Positions 45,523 to 54,699 of a stretch of DNA of 64,000 nucleotides are shown piece by piece. The position numbers and the translations under genes were made by a program. The notes under the pieces are model-generated. The model did no database searches. It saw only the letters and a list, made by a program, of their open reading frames with translations, and was not told the DNA's origin. Origin of the DNA: Erwinia sp. S63 (lineage in GTDB: Bacteria > Pseudomonadota > Gammaproteobacteria > Enterobacterales > Enterobacteriaceae). Location of the stretch: contig NZ_JACVUP010000010.1 in NCBI RefSeq assembly GCF_016625195.1, positions 1-64,000 on the forward strand, written 5' to 3'. Within the stretch, counting starts at the first letter, position 1; the number at the start of each line of letters is the position of its first letter.

Positions 45523-46989
45523 TCAGGCTCCTGTCTGATTCATTCCGCCGAAGCAGAGATATTTCACTTCTAAATAGTCCTCGATGCCGTAACGTGAACC
45601 TTCGCGCCCCAGCCCGGACTGCTTAATGCCGCCAAACGGCACCACCTCATTGGAGATCAACCCTTCATTTATGCCGACCATGCCGCTCTCAAGCGCTTCG
45701 GCGACGCGCCAGCAGCGCTGAACGTTTTGCGACCAGAAGTAGGCAGCGAGACCACTCTCGCTGCTGTTCGCTAAGGCGATCGCTTCCTGTTCTGACTGAA
45801 AACGAAACAGTGGTGCAACCGGTCCAAACGTCTCTTCCTGCGCGATGCGCATGTCAGTGGTCACCCCGGTAAGCACAGTGGGTTGCCAGAACTGGCCGCC
45901 CGCTTCATGTGCTTTCCCCCCGGTAAGCACCTTCGCGCCCAAGCGGACGGCATCGGCGATGTGTTCTTCCACTTTGCGACAGGCAGCGCGCGAGATAAGC
46001 GGACCTTGCTGTGACTGAGCATCACTGGCTGGGCCGACGCGGAGCTGCGCAACCGCGTGGGCAAAGCGTTCAGCGAATGCGTCGTAAATCCCGTCTTGCA
46101 CCAGGATGCGGTTGGCGCAGACGCAGGTCTGGCCGCTGTTGCGGAATTTGGCGGCCAGTGCTCCGGCGACTGCGCTTTCAAGGTCAGCGTCGTCAAACAC
46201 AATCAGCGGTGCGTTACCGCCAAGTTCCAGCGACAGTTTTTTCACCGTGTCGGCACTCTGTGCCATCAGTAATTTGCCGACGCGGGTGGAGCCGGTGAAA
46301 GAGAGTTTGCGCACCGTTGGGCTGGCAGTCAGTTCGCTACCGACACCGGCGGCGTCGGTGGACGTGATGATATTCAACACACCGGGAGGCAGGCCGGCTT
46401 CTTCTGCCAGCACCATCAGTGCCAGCGCGGAAAGCGGGGTTTCGGCTGCCGGCTTCAACACCACAGTGCAACCCGCCGCCAGTGCGGGGGCGACTTTGCG
46501 GGTGATCATCGCACAGGGAAAATTCCAGGGCGTGATGGCGGCGATCACACCAATCGGCTGTTTGATGGTTAACAGGCGGCGCTGAGAGGAGGGCGAGGGG
46601 ATGGTTTCACCGTAAGTGCGTTTACCTTCTTCCGCGAACCATTCGATAAAGCTAGCACCGTAGGCGATTTCACCCATGGCTTCGTTCAGGGGCTTGCCCT
46701 GTTCTTCACTCAGCAATTTTGCCAGTGGCATTTGATACAGGGTAATTAGCTTGAACCAGCGCTTCAGGATTGCACTGCGATCGTGCGCTGAGGTCGCTCG
46801 CCATTTGATTAACGCCTGTTCCGCAGCCGCGATAGCGGCGCGGGTTTCAGCAACACCCAGGTCGGCAACGTGCGCGATCACTTCGCTGGTAGCCGGATTC
46901 GTGACGTTGAACTGCTTACCATTTAACGCCTGGGTCCACTCGCCGTTGATATAAGCATGCTGGCGACGAATCTGTAATTCACTTTTCAT
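45523..46989 (-). CDS. Succinate-semialdehyde-type dehydrogenase within the hpa operon
   Basis: A 488-residue NAD(P) aldehyde dehydrogenase close to GabD in style ([40 protein letters not shown]). The catalytic Glu lies in [10 protein letters not shown] and the Cys in [11 protein letters not shown]. Because HpaI yields succinate semialdehyde, this enzyme would finish the pathway to succinate. It lies between hpaF and hpaH, where E. coli has nothing. The frame opens at 47022; ATG at 46989, 10 bases after hpaF and with GAGG upstream, fits the family start. Confidence 0.9.
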   Translation of the reverse strand: MKSELQIRRQHAYINGEWTQALNGKQFNVTNPATSEVIAHVADLGVAETRAAIAAAEQALIKWRATSAHDRSAILKRWFKLITLYQMPLAKLLSEEQGKPLNEAMGEIAYGASFIEWFAEEGKRTYGETIPSPSSQRRLLTIKQPIGVIAAITPWNFPCAMITRKVAPALAAGCTVVLKPAAETPLSALALMVLAEEAGLPPGVLNIITSTDAAGVGSELTASPTVRKLSFTGSTRVGKLLMAQSADTVKKLSLELGGNAPLIVFDDADLESAVAGALAAKFRNSGQTCVCANRILVQDGIYDAFAERFAHAVAQLRVGPASDAQSQQGPLISRAACRKVEEHIADAVRLGAKVLTGGKAHEAGGQFWQPTVLTGVTTDMRIAQEETFGPVAPLFRFQSEQEAIALANSSESGLAAYFWSQNVQRCWRVAEALESGMVGINEGLISNEVVPFGGIKQSGLGREGSRYGIEDYLEVKYLCFGGMNQTGA

Positions 46990-46999
46990 CACAGCATCC

Positions 47000-47380
47000 T
47001 CAGCGATACAGCGCGTGTGCATTGTTCTGTTTAAAGTTCAGCACCGGATGCAGTTCTTCCACCGCCAGCGAAAGCGCCAGATAACGCTCGGCGCTAAGTG
47101 TGGAAAAGTGCGCTTTGATGCGCTCGAAAAGCGCTGTCATCACCGGCTGCAACTCCGCCAACGCGCGACCGTGGCCAATCTTCAGCGTCATATGGACAAA
47201 GGCGAAATCATGTTTGCCATCGGCCATCTGCCAGGTGTCGAGCCAGTGCGCACGGCTGCGGATGCCACCGAGCGGGAAGATGCCGCTGTTGGCAAGGTGC
47301 TGGTTTACCTCCGCAAACAGGCCTGGCAAATCTGCCTGCTCGCGAATGTTATCGGTGCATTCAGCAATAAAATGGGGCAT
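47000..47380 (-). CDS. hpaF: 5-carboxymethyl-2-hydroxymuconate isomerase
   Basis: A 126-residue isomerase of the tautomerase superfamily. Pro2 (MPHFIAECTDNIREQADLPGLFAEVNQHLA) is the expected catalytic base after removal of Met. It moves the double bond in 5-carboxymethyl-2-hydroxymuconate before decarboxylation by HpaG. Length and text match E. coli HpaF (HpcD). It follows hpaD by 50 bases. Confidence 0.95.
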   Translation of the reverse strand: MPHFIAECTDNIREQADLPGLFAEVNQHLANSGIFPLGGIRSRAHWLDTWQMADGKHDFAFVHMTLKIGHGRALAELQPVMTALFERIKAHFSTLSAERYLALSLAVEELHPVLNFKQNNAHALYR

Positions 47381-47430
47381 AGCAAACTCCGGAAAGAGAA
47401 GGGCTGCAGCTCCCGGCTGCAGCCAGTGGA

Positions 47431-48498
47431 TTACAGGGTGTTGCCGAGTTTGTAGCCCTCTTTTTCCTCACCTTTACGGGTGTAGGAGAAGCCATCTGCG
47501 CCAATGGTCACGGCCATTTCGCTGGTGTGTTCGCGCTCGCGCACGGGTTGAGGTTGACCTTCCAGATCCAGTACCCGTGATCCTTCGGTGTACCAACTCG
47601 GCACAACCGGCGTGCCCCACCAGTCGCGACGCTGGTTGTCATGCACGTCCCAGCTCACCACCGGGTTATCCGGATCGCCGGTGTAGTAGTCCTGGGTGTA
47701 GATTTCGATACGGTGACCATCCGGATCGCGAATGTAGAGATAGAAGGCATTGGAGACGCCGTGGCGGCCCGGACCGCGCTCAATCATGTCCGATTTACGC
47801 AATGCGCCCAGCTTGTCGCAGATAGCGAGAATGTTGTGTTTTTCGTGAGTGGCAAAAGCAATGTGATGCATACGTGGACCTGCACCGCCGGTCATCGCAG
47901 TGTCATGCACCGTGGATTTACGACGCATCCAGGCGGCGTAGACCGTCCCTTTCTCATCACGAATATCTTCAGTGACACGAAAGCCAAGACCTTCGATATA
48001 TTGCACCGCACGAGGAACGTCTGGGGTGATCTGGTTAAAGTGGTCAAGACGCACCAGGGCGCCTGGGGTGTAGAGTTCATAACGCCATGCCAGGCGTTCA
48101 ACGTGCTGCACGTCATAGAAGAACTCGTAAGGGAAGCCAAGCGGATCTTCGACACGCACTGAGTCACCAATACCTTTCACGAAGCCATTCACGCGTCGCT
48201 CAGTTTTGCACCCTAGCGCCTTGTAATAGGCCTCCGCGCGGTCTACGTCCTCGGGGGAGCGCACGCGGAAGGCGAAGGCGGCAACAGCGGCAACCGGGCC
48301 TTCACGCAACACGATATTGTGGTGAATAAACTCTTCCAGCGAACGCAGGTAGAGGGTTTTGTCATCCTCAGCGGTCACGTGCAGACCGAGAATATCGACA
48401 TAAAATTCACGTGAAGCTTTCAGGTTGGTGACCTGAATCTCCATGTAAGCGCAGCGCAAAACGTCTGGCGCTGGCAGTGTGCTGGTTAACTGGGTCAT
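47431..48498 (-). CDS. hpaD: Homoprotocatechuate 2,3-dioxygenase, vicinal-oxygen-chelate type
   Basis: It opens the ring of 3,4-dihydroxyphenylacetate. The 355-residue protein has two paired VOC domains and follows the Brevibacterium/Arthrobacter homoprotocatechuate dioxygenases almost throughout (EEFIHHN, VEDPLGFPYEFFY, ERGPGRHGVSNAFYLYIRDPDGHRIEIYTQDYYTGDPDNP split over the C-terminal half). Metal ligands are H153, H212 and E265, and the acid/base H198 and Y255 are kept, each two residues before the known positions. E. coli HpaD is an unrelated class III enzyme of about 280 residues. The frame opens at 48606; ATG at 48498 is preferred. Confidence 0.94.
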   Translation of the reverse strand: MTQLTSTLPAPDVLRCAYMEIQVTNLKASREFYVDILGLHVTAEDDKTLYLRSLEEFIHHNIVLREGPVAAVAAFAFRVRSPEDVDRAEAYYKALGCKTERRVNGFVKGIGDSVRVEDPLGFPYEFFYDVQHVERLAWRYELYTPGALVRLDHFNQITPDVPRAVQYIEGLGFRVTEDIRDEKGTVYAAWMRRKSTVHDTAMTGGAGPRMHHIAFATHEKHNILAICDKLGALRKSDMIERGPGRHGVSNAFYLYIRDPDGHRIEIYTQDYYTGDPDNPVVSWDVHDNQRRDWWGTPVVPSWYTEGSRVLDLEGQPQPVREREHTSEMAVTIGADGFSYTRKGEEKEGYKLGNTL

Positions 48499-48560
48499 TA
48501 TTATTTTCTCATCAGGGTAAGAGTGGCCCCCTTTGTCCGGCAAAGGGGATCGGACGTGGT

Positions 48561-50015
48561 TTACACGCCCCATTTCGGGATGGCGTGATCGCCAAACGAG
48601 ATACAAACGTTCTTCATTTCGGCAAACACTTCAAAGCTGTACTCACCACCTTCGCGCCCGGTGCCAGAGGCTTTCACGCCACCAAACGGCTGACGCAGGT
48701 CGCGGACGTTTTGGGTATTCACAAACACCATGCCGGCTTCGATGCTGCGTGACAGACGCAGCACTTTGCTGACGTCCTGAGTCCACAGGTAAGAGGCAAG
48801 TCCGTATTCGACGTCATTAGCCAGGCGTAACCCTTCGGCTTCATCTTTGAACGGCAACAGGCAAGCGACAGGGCCGAAGATCTCTTCCTGAGCGATGCGC
48901 ATACGGTTATCCACATCGGCAAACACGGTTGGGCGCAGGAAATTGCCATGACTCAGGCCTTCAGGTTTATCTGGCCCGCCTGCCAGCACTTTGGCGCCTT
49001 CTTCAATACCCAAACGGATATAGCCCGAGACTTTCTCCCAGTGCTGCGGGCTAATCAGGGCACCCACCTGGGTATTGGGATCGGTCGGATCGCCGACGCG
49101 TAAACGATTCGCGCGTTCAGCAAAACGTTTGACGAATTCCGGATAGATGCTTTCCTGGATGAAGATGCGTGAGCCAGCGGTGCAGCGTTCACCGTTAATG
49201 GAGAAAATGGTGAATAGCGCAGCATCCAGGGCGCGTTCGATATCGGCATCTTCGAAAATCAGCACCGGGGATTTGCCGCCCAGTTCCATTGAATACTTCT
49301 TCAGGCCGGCGGTTTGCATGATCTTACGGCCAGTGGCGGTACCACCCGTAAAGGAGATGGCGCGCACATCGTGATGACGCACCAGTGCATCACCCGCGGT
49401 GTTGCCGTACCCCTGCACAACATTGAGCACGCCTGCCGGGATGCCCGCTTCCAGCGCCAATTCCCCAAGACGATCGGCTGTCAGGGGCGACAGCTCCGAC
49501 ATCTTCAAAACAGCGGTGTTACCCAGCGCGAGGCAAGGCGCAGTTTTCCAGGTAGCCGTCATGAAGGGTACATTCCATGGGGAAACCAGCGCACACACTC
49601 CTACCGGTTGGATCAGCGTGTAGTTCATCATCTTGTCGTCAACCGGATAGGTGCGACCGTTCATCTGCTGACAGATTTCAGCGAAGAACTCGAAGTTGTG
49701 CGAGGCGCGCGGGATCAGTACGTTTTTGGTCTGATGGATGGGTAACCCGGTGTCCGCGGTTTCCATCGCGGCTATCTCAGGCACGTTTTGGTCGATTAAC
49801 TCGCCGAGGCGGTTCATCAGGCGAGCACGCTCTTTCATCGGCGTGTTAGCCCATTTGGGAAAGGCGTTCTTTGCTGCTTCGACGGCCTGATGAATCTCTT
49901 TCTCGCCACCAGAAGCGACTTCAGCCAGCACTTCACCATTGGCAGGGTTGACCGTAGTGAAGTAGTCGTTGCTGGCCACGCTTTTGCCATCAATCCAGTG
50001 ATTAATCTTTTTCAT
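48561..50015 (-). CDS. hpaE: 5-carboxymethyl-2-hydroxymuconate semialdehyde dehydrogenase
   Basis: A 484-residue NAD aldehyde dehydrogenase that oxidises the ring-cleavage product. MKKINHWIDGKSVASNDYFTTVNPANGEVLAEVASGG, the Glu in MELGGKSPVL and Cys in NGERCTAGSRIF match HpaE. It overlaps hpaG by 4 bases and precedes hpaD by 62 bases. Confidence 0.95.
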   Translation of the reverse strand: MKKINHWIDGKSVASNDYFTTVNPANGEVLAEVASGGEKEIHQAVEAAKNAFPKWANTPMKERARLMNRLGELIDQNVPEIAAMETADTGLPIHQTKNVLIPRASHNFEFFAEICQQMNGRTYPVDDKMMNYTLIQPVGVCALVSPWNVPFMTATWKTAPCLALGNTAVLKMSELSPLTADRLGELALEAGIPAGVLNVVQGYGNTAGDALVRHHDVRAISFTGGTATGRKIMQTAGLKKYSMELGGKSPVLIFEDADIERALDAALFTIFSINGERCTAGSRIFIQESIYPEFVKRFAERANRLRVGDPTDPNTQVGALISPQHWEKVSGYIRLGIEEGAKVLAGGPDKPEGLSHGNFLRPTVFADVDNRMRIAQEEIFGPVACLLPFKDEAEGLRLANDVEYGLASYLWTQDVSKVLRLSRSIEAGMVFVNTQNVRDLRQPFGGVKASGTGREGGEYSFEVFAEMKNVCISFGDHAIPKWGV

Positions 50016-51295
50016 TTCAGGCTCTCCTCAAATTGTTGCTCGCTCACAATGCGATTGGTTAAACGACCCACGCCTTCCACTTCCACCACCACTTCATCGC
50101 CTGGCTTCACGTCTGCAAGCCCCTTAGGCGTACCGGTGGCGATCATGTCTCCCGGCTGCAACGTCATAAATTCACTGAGGTATTCGATCAGAAAGGGCAC
50201 ATCGAACACCATGTCACGCGTGGTGCCAGATTGGGTCAGCTCACCGTTGACCCAGGTTTTCAGTTGCAGATTTTGTACGTCAGGAATGGCGTCGCGCGGG
50301 GTGATTTGTTCCCGCAGCGGCGTCAGAGTGTCGCGGCTTTTCACGCGCAGGTTAGGGCGGTAGTAGTTCTCAAGGTAATCGCGCACCGCGTAGTCATTGC
50401 AGACCGTGTAACCGGCAACGTAATCCAGCGCATCAGCGCGCTTAACATGGCGCGCGGTTTTTCCGATCACCACCACCAGTTCTGCTTCGTAGTGCATGTA
50501 CTCAAGGTTGTTTGGGCGGATGCTGACACGGTTGTCACCGGTTAAGGTGTTAGCCGCTTTGATGAAGATCAGCGGTTCCTCAGGCGCTTTAAAATCGAGT
50601 TCAGCCGCATGGTCGGCATAATTGAGACCCAGGGCAAACAGCGTTGGATGGTTATCTGGCTGCGTTTGGGTATTTTGCTGATCGGTAAACAGATTGGTTA
50701 ATGTCGGTAAACCGCGTGCTTTGACGGTCACAATATCGCCCGCAATCACCGGGATGCGTTCCTGCGGCGTACCGAGCAAAATGACATCACCCGCCTGCAG
50801 CGTGGCAAAATCGCTTAACGCGGCAATCAATTCAGCGGCATTGCGATGCAGGTCGGCAGTGGACCAACTCTGTTTCACCACCCCATTCACTTCGGTGACG
50901 ATGTCCAGCGCACTGGCATCCTCGACAGCAGCGACATCCCCAATCGGGCAGAAACCATCGCGACACTTGGCTTTAATGGCTGGGCGATAAAAACTCTCTT
51001 CCGCCAGGCTGAGTTCATTAGCCAGCGCAAACCCGGCTATGTATGCAGGGGCGTCATCTACAGACACCTTCCGCGCGATTTTTCCCATCACCACCGCCAG
51101 CGTAGCGCCACTGAAGGTCTGTTGCTGCACGGGCAGCGCAATGCTGTCACCTGACTGACGCTGGGTATTGCGCGGTTTGATAAACCACACCGGCGTTTTT
51201 GGTGGGGTCTTATAAGGTGACTGATGAAAGGCTTCATCCCATTTTTCAGTCTGTGAGCGGTGGTTCAGGGCAACGGCAAAGACGGATCTTTTCAT
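50012..51295 (-). CDS. hpaG: Bifunctional HpaG isomerase/decarboxylase
   Basis: A 427-residue protein made of two fumarylacetoacetase-like halves. The N-terminal half (to about residue 205, GDIVTVKARGLPTLTN) is degenerate; the C-terminal half keeps ALGLNYADHAAE, YEAELVVVIGKTARHV and MVFDVPFLIEYLSEFMTLQPGDMIATGTPKG. It decarboxylates 5-oxopent-3-ene-1,2,5-tricarboxylate and isomerises the product. ATG at 51295 gives the same length as E. coli HpaG; the frame opens 10 codons earlier. First gene of the operon, divergent from hpaR. Confidence 0.94.
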   Translation of the reverse strand: MKRSVFAVALNHRSQTEKWDEAFHQSPYKTPPKTPVWFIKPRNTQRQSGDSIALPVQQQTFSGATLAVVMGKIARKVSVDDAPAYIAGFALANELSLAEESFYRPAIKAKCRDGFCPIGDVAAVEDASALDIVTEVNGVVKQSWSTADLHRNAAELIAALSDFATLQAGDVILLGTPQERIPVIAGDIVTVKARGLPTLTNLFTDQQNTQTQPDNHPTLFALGLNYADHAAELDFKAPEEPLIFIKAANTLTGDNRVSIRPNNLEYMHYEAELVVVIGKTARHVKRADALDYVAGYTVCNDYAVRDYLENYYRPNLRVKSRDTLTPLREQITPRDAIPDVQNLQLKTWVNGELTQSGTTRDMVFDVPFLIEYLSEFMTLQPGDMIATGTPKGLADVKPGDEVVVEVEGVGRLTNRIVSEQQFEESLK

Positions 51296-51334
51296 ATCAT
51301 TTCCTTTGGCAGACAGATGAAGCACTGCACATTG

Positions 51335-51521
51335 TTAACATATTAATGAATTATTATTAGATCGATTCATCCGAGAAGATCAATAGCCTTTTCTGGTTTT
51401 CCTCTCTTTCTTTTACTTATAAAAACTGTATTATTTCAAGTATTTGTATAATTACTTATGGAGTGATGTTAAATTTTTGTTTCAGATTTCGTGATGATGA
51501 TCACTTTATTAACCTATTAAT
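51335..51521. promoter_or_regulatory. hpaR-hpaG intergenic region with two repeated HpaR-type motifs
   Basis: The 13-base motif TTAAC(A/C)TATTAAT occurs at 51335-51347, next to the hpaG start, and at 51509-51521, about 105 bases before hpaR. E. coli W HpaR binds two sites in this same interval. The rest of the region is AT-rich. Assignment rests on repetition and position. Confidence 0.7.
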
Positions 51522-51625
51522 ATATTCATAATTTTATGAGGTGTTATTCTCGGCATCTGTGCAGTAAGGATGGCAGTGCCTATACTGGCAGCCTCCTGAG
51601 TAACCCAATGATTGAGTGAAGTGTT

Positions 51626-52075
51626 ATGCATGATTCCCTGACCATTGCCTTGTTGCAGGCGCGAGAAACCGCCATGGGATTTTTCCGACCAATTCTTAAC
51701 CGCTATGACTTGACGGAGCAGCAATGGCGCATTATCCGCATCCTGGCAGAGCATCGTTCGCTGGACTTTCACGCACTGGCCCGTCAGGCCTGCATCTTGC
51801 GCCCCAGCCTGACGGGCATCCTGACGCGACTGGAGCGAGATGGATTGGTGTTTCGCCTGAAGCCGCTGAACGATCAACGTAAGCTGTTTGCCTCTCTGAC
51901 ACCGCGTGGCGTTGAGATTTTTCAGCAAGCGAGCAGTGAAATTGATGCGGGCTATCAGCAAATCGAAGCGCAGTTTGGCGAGCAGAAAATGTTGCAACTG
52001 AAGACCCTGTTGCAGGAGTTCAATGCGTTGCAAGGCGATGCGCCTCAAGCTGATCAGCAGGAGATGACGGGTTAA
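51626..52075 (+). CDS. hpaR: HpaR, MarR-family repressor of the meta-cleavage operon
   Basis: A 149-residue winged-helix repressor: LTEQQWRIIRILAEHRSLDFHALARQACILRPSLTGILTRLERDGLVFR is the MarR fold with recognition helix and wing (LKPLNDQRKLFASLTPRG). In E. coli W it represses hpaG onward until a pathway aromatic binds. It is divergent from hpaG, the usual arrangement. Confidence 0.94.
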   Translation: MHDSLTIALLQARETAMGFFRPILNRYDLTEQQWRIIRILAEHRSLDFHALARQACILRPSLTGILTRLERDGLVFRLKPLNDQRKLFASLTPRGVEIFQQASSEIDAGYQQIEAQFGEQKMLQLKTLLQEFNALQGDAPQADQQEMTG

Positions 52076-52422
52076 TGGGATGCGCATAAAAATTAACATC
52101 TCTCGCACTTAATTCCAGCGAATGGGAAAGGTATCTATGTATATATCCCATAGGCCCAGAGGGAGTTATCGTTCTTATGGATGAGTGAAAAGTACTGGGT
52201 TGAATGTTACTTCGTTGTTATTTATGCATTTATTCATTCATTGATGCACTAATGTACGTTTGAAAAATTCTGATCCCGCTCAGATTTATTGATGCCGGGA
52301 ATGGCGTTCTGACAAAAAAGCAGTATCAATAGCAATGTAAAAATAATGTTTAATCTTCATTCAGTACGCGGACAGGAAGCGGGTGCTGAAATTTTCAGAG
52401 AGCAAACGTGAGGAAAAACACC
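52076..52422. other. Intergenic, nothing specific
   Basis: AT-rich spacer between hpaR and the LuxR-type gene. No gene, T-run terminator or strong palindrome was noticed. Confidence 0.4.
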
Positions 52423-53088
52423 ATGGCTGAAATTACCTCTATTCAAAACGATGCATTTATCTGTCGCTGTCTGGAGAATTTTACGCAGCTGATTCCGGGT
52501 TCAATCGGGGTGTTTTATCTGGTCGACGAAAAGATGATGCCTTATCAGCATGTGCGCTTTGGTATACCTGAGGAGATGCACCAGGCTTATATGCGCGATT
52601 TCATTTCACTCGATCCGTTTCATCCGATGCAATATGCCAGTCAGCCAGTGAGTTTTGCCGGTCTCGACGAGAGTTCGCGAAAGTCAGCCTATTATCGGCA
52701 GTTTATGAAGCCGCATACCGTGGGTGACTCGATTGAAGTTTACGTACGTAAAAACCGTCAGATTGTTGCTGGCCTGTCGCTGATGCGCGACAAGGTTTAT
52801 AGCCAGCAGGAGAGGATGCGGTTGCGTGCCATGCTGCCATTAATTGAACTGGCGACGGAGGAGTTACTGCCGCGCAATGATGAGCAGCGCCTGACGCCGA
52901 AAGAGCAGGTGATTGTCGATATGATCCGCGAAGGGGCGTGCAATAAGCGTATTGCTAACCACCTTGATATTTCGCTCTCTACAGTAAAAACCCATTTGCG
53001 CAATATCTTCAGCAAAACCCACGCCAGCAATCGCACTGAACTGCTGCGTAACGTCAACGCCAGCTGGTATGCCGAACGCGTGAGTTAA
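52423..53088 (+). CDS. LuxR-type transcriptional regulator
   Basis: A 221-residue regulator. The N-terminal 150 residues form an unassigned sensing region (possibly PAS/GAF-like; GSIGVFYLVDEKMMPYQHVRFGIP). The C-terminal NarL/LuxR helix-turn-helix is clear: RLTPKEQVIVDMIREGACNKRIANHLDISLSTVKTHLRNIFSKTHASNRTEL in two parts. There is no AHL-binding motif and no receiver Asp, so it is a one-component sensor. ATG 52423 with GAGG upstream is chosen over GTG 52408. It converges on an aldehyde dehydrogenase gene, a possible target. Confidence 0.87.
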   Translation: MAEITSIQNDAFICRCLENFTQLIPGSIGVFYLVDEKMMPYQHVRFGIPEEMHQAYMRDFISLDPFHPMQYASQPVSFAGLDESSRKSAYYRQFMKPHTVGDSIEVYVRKNRQIVAGLSLMRDKVYSQQERMRLRAMLPLIELATEELLPRNDEQRLTPKEQVIVDMIREGACNKRIANHLDISLSTVKTHLRNIFSKTHASNRTELLRNVNASWYAERVS

Positions 53089-53107
53089 CGGCGAGCGGAA
53101 CTCGCCG
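53089..53107. terminator. Hairpin between convergent luxR-type and ALDH genes
   Basis: CGGCGAG and CTCGCCG (53089-53095, 53101-53107) form a 7-base stem with a CGGAA loop in the 26-base gap between two stops. It lacks a T-run, so it is a weak bidirectional terminator candidate. Confidence 0.5.
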
Positions 53108-53114
53108 CTGTAAC

Positions 53115-54599
53115 TCAATAGCGAATCATGATTGATTTTAGTTCGGTGTAATCCTCGATAAACGCACTGCCAAATTCCCGGCCGATACCGGATCCTTTGC
53201 TGCCACCAAAGGGTACTGCGGGGTCGAGGAAAGTGTGCATATTAACCCATACAATGCCAGCCTCCAGCCTTTCGCTGAATCGCAACGCCAGACTGATATT
53301 GCGAGACCAGACGCTGGCCGCCAGGCCATACGGTGAGGCATTGATACACTGCAAAGCTTGTTCTGCATCTTCATAAGCGATAAAGCTGCCGACGGGGCCG
53401 AATGTTTCCTCTTTCATCAACGTACTATCTACGGAAGCAACGCGGATTGCGGTGGGTTGATAGAAGTATCCACCACCACTTAATACCTCGCCGCCACAGA
53501 TGATCTCATCACCTTCATCACGTGCGGTGGCAACCAGCTGCGTGATTTTTTCCAGCTGAGCAAGGTTGGCTAAAGGCCCCATGGCCGTGGTCTCATCCAG
53601 CGGCGAGCCGATTACCGTGCTATTCAGGCGGACTTTAAGTTCCGCCAAAACAGCATCAATTTTATCCGCAGGCAACCAAAAACATTCAGCGGCTGCGCAA
53701 ATTTGCCCTTGATTGAGATAACCTGCCTCCATAATGCCGTTGACCATCTCAGTAACAGACAAATCATTGAGGAACAGAGCGGCATTTTTACCGCCCAACT
53801 CCAGCGTCACGCGTTTACCCTGGGCAGTGGCCGTACGATTGACTGCATTGCCGGTGGCAACAGAACCCGTAAAACTGACCTTTGCACAAGCTTCATGACC
53901 AATCAGCACCGGACCTAATTCACTGCCAGCCCCATTTACCACATTGATCACGCCCGGCGGGAAGCCGCATTCTGTTGCCAGCTCAGCCAAACGCAGTAAG
54001 GTCAGCGGCGTATACTCGCTGGGTTTCACCACCACACTGCAACCACAGACCAGCGCGGCGGCAATTTTCCATACCGCGATCATGATGGAAAAATTCCATG
54101 GGACGATCGCTACCACCACGCCCACCGGCTGGCGGCGGGTAAAGGCCGTGTATTTTTCGCCAGCAAATGAAGGCAGGGAAACGTCCAGGGTTTCGCCATT
54201 GATTTTTCCTGCCCAACCGGCGAAATAACGCAAAAAGGTCACTGATTGATCCAGTTCCAGCAGGCGCGACAGTTGGATGGTTTTACCGGAGCACAGCGTT
54301 TCAATCTGTGCCAGTTCTTCACGCTTTTCGGCCAGTTTGTCGGCAAGTTTTAGCAATAGACTGCCGCGCTGGAGTGTGGGCATTTCACGCCATGTCATAA
54401 AGGCTTTGTGAGCACTGTCGAGCGCGTGTTGCGCTTGTTGTTGGCTGGCAGCATTAAAAGTGGCTACGCTTTCCCCCGTTGCAGGGTTAATCACTTCAAA
54501 AATCACACCTGAACCGGCTACTGAAGTGTTATCAATATAATTGCCATGCTCGCGGGCCAGGAATGCTTTCACCTCAGGTAATAATGGGATCGCTGACAT
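53115..54599 (-). CDS. NAD aldehyde dehydrogenase, FeaB-like
   Basis: A 494-residue aldehyde dehydrogenase. The style resembles phenylacetaldehyde dehydrogenase FeaB (EVKAFLAREHGNYIDN, VVAIVPWNFSIMIAVWKIAAALVCGCSVVVKPSEYTPLTLLRLAELA in part, GGSKGSGIGREFG, ELKSIMIRY). The Glu lies in TLELGGKNA and the Cys in NQGQICAAAE. It may oxidise an arylacetaldehyde (feeding 4-hydroxyphenylacetate into hpa) or succinate semialdehyde from the neighbouring divergent pathway. Its leader carries a nested hairpin that covers the ribosome binding site. Confidence 0.88.
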   Translation of the reverse strand: MSAIPLLPEVKAFLAREHGNYIDNTSVAGSGVIFEVINPATGESVATFNAASQQQAQHALDSAHKAFMTWREMPTLQRGSLLLKLADKLAEKREELAQIETLCSGKTIQLSRLLELDQSVTFLRYFAGWAGKINGETLDVSLPSFAGEKYTAFTRRQPVGVVVAIVPWNFSIMIAVWKIAAALVCGCSVVVKPSEYTPLTLLRLAELATECGFPPGVINVVNGAGSELGPVLIGHEACAKVSFTGSVATGNAVNRTATAQGKRVTLELGGKNAALFLNDLSVTEMVNGIMEAGYLNQGQICAAAECFWLPADKIDAVLAELKVRLNSTVIGSPLDETTAMGPLANLAQLEKITQLVATARDEGDEIICGGEVLSGGGYFYQPTAIRVASVDSTLMKEETFGPVGSFIAYEDAEQALQCINASPYGLAASVWSRNISLALRFSERLEAGIVWVNMHTFLDPAVPFGGSKGSGIGREFGSAFIEDYTELKSIMIRY

Positions 54600-54608
54600 A
54601 CGTAACTC

Positions 54609-54659
54609 CTTAGTGCTGGGAAAAAAAGCGTCATTTCATCACGCTATTTCAGCACTAAG
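54609..54659 (-). promoter_or_regulatory. Nested hairpins over the ALDH ribosome binding site
   Basis: On the minus strand CTTAGTGCTG and CAGCACTAAG (54650-54659, 54609-54618) are perfect 10-base arms. Between them lies AGCGT-GATGAAATG-ACGCT followed by seven T, a short terminator-like stem. The second outer arm runs into AAGGAG, the ribosome binding site. The inner hairpin could end the GntR-DUF1330 transcript while the outer one masks translation of the dehydrogenase. This reading is inference from symmetry. Confidence 0.6.
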
Positions 54660-54699
54660 GGCTGGGGGAACATATCAACCATAAGGAGGATGAAAAACC

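Noticed and set aside
47100..47825. Long plus-strand frame of 241 codons opposite hpaF/hpaD
   Set aside because: Arg/Ser/Cys-rich shadow of two well-supported genes on the other strand, caused by high GC.
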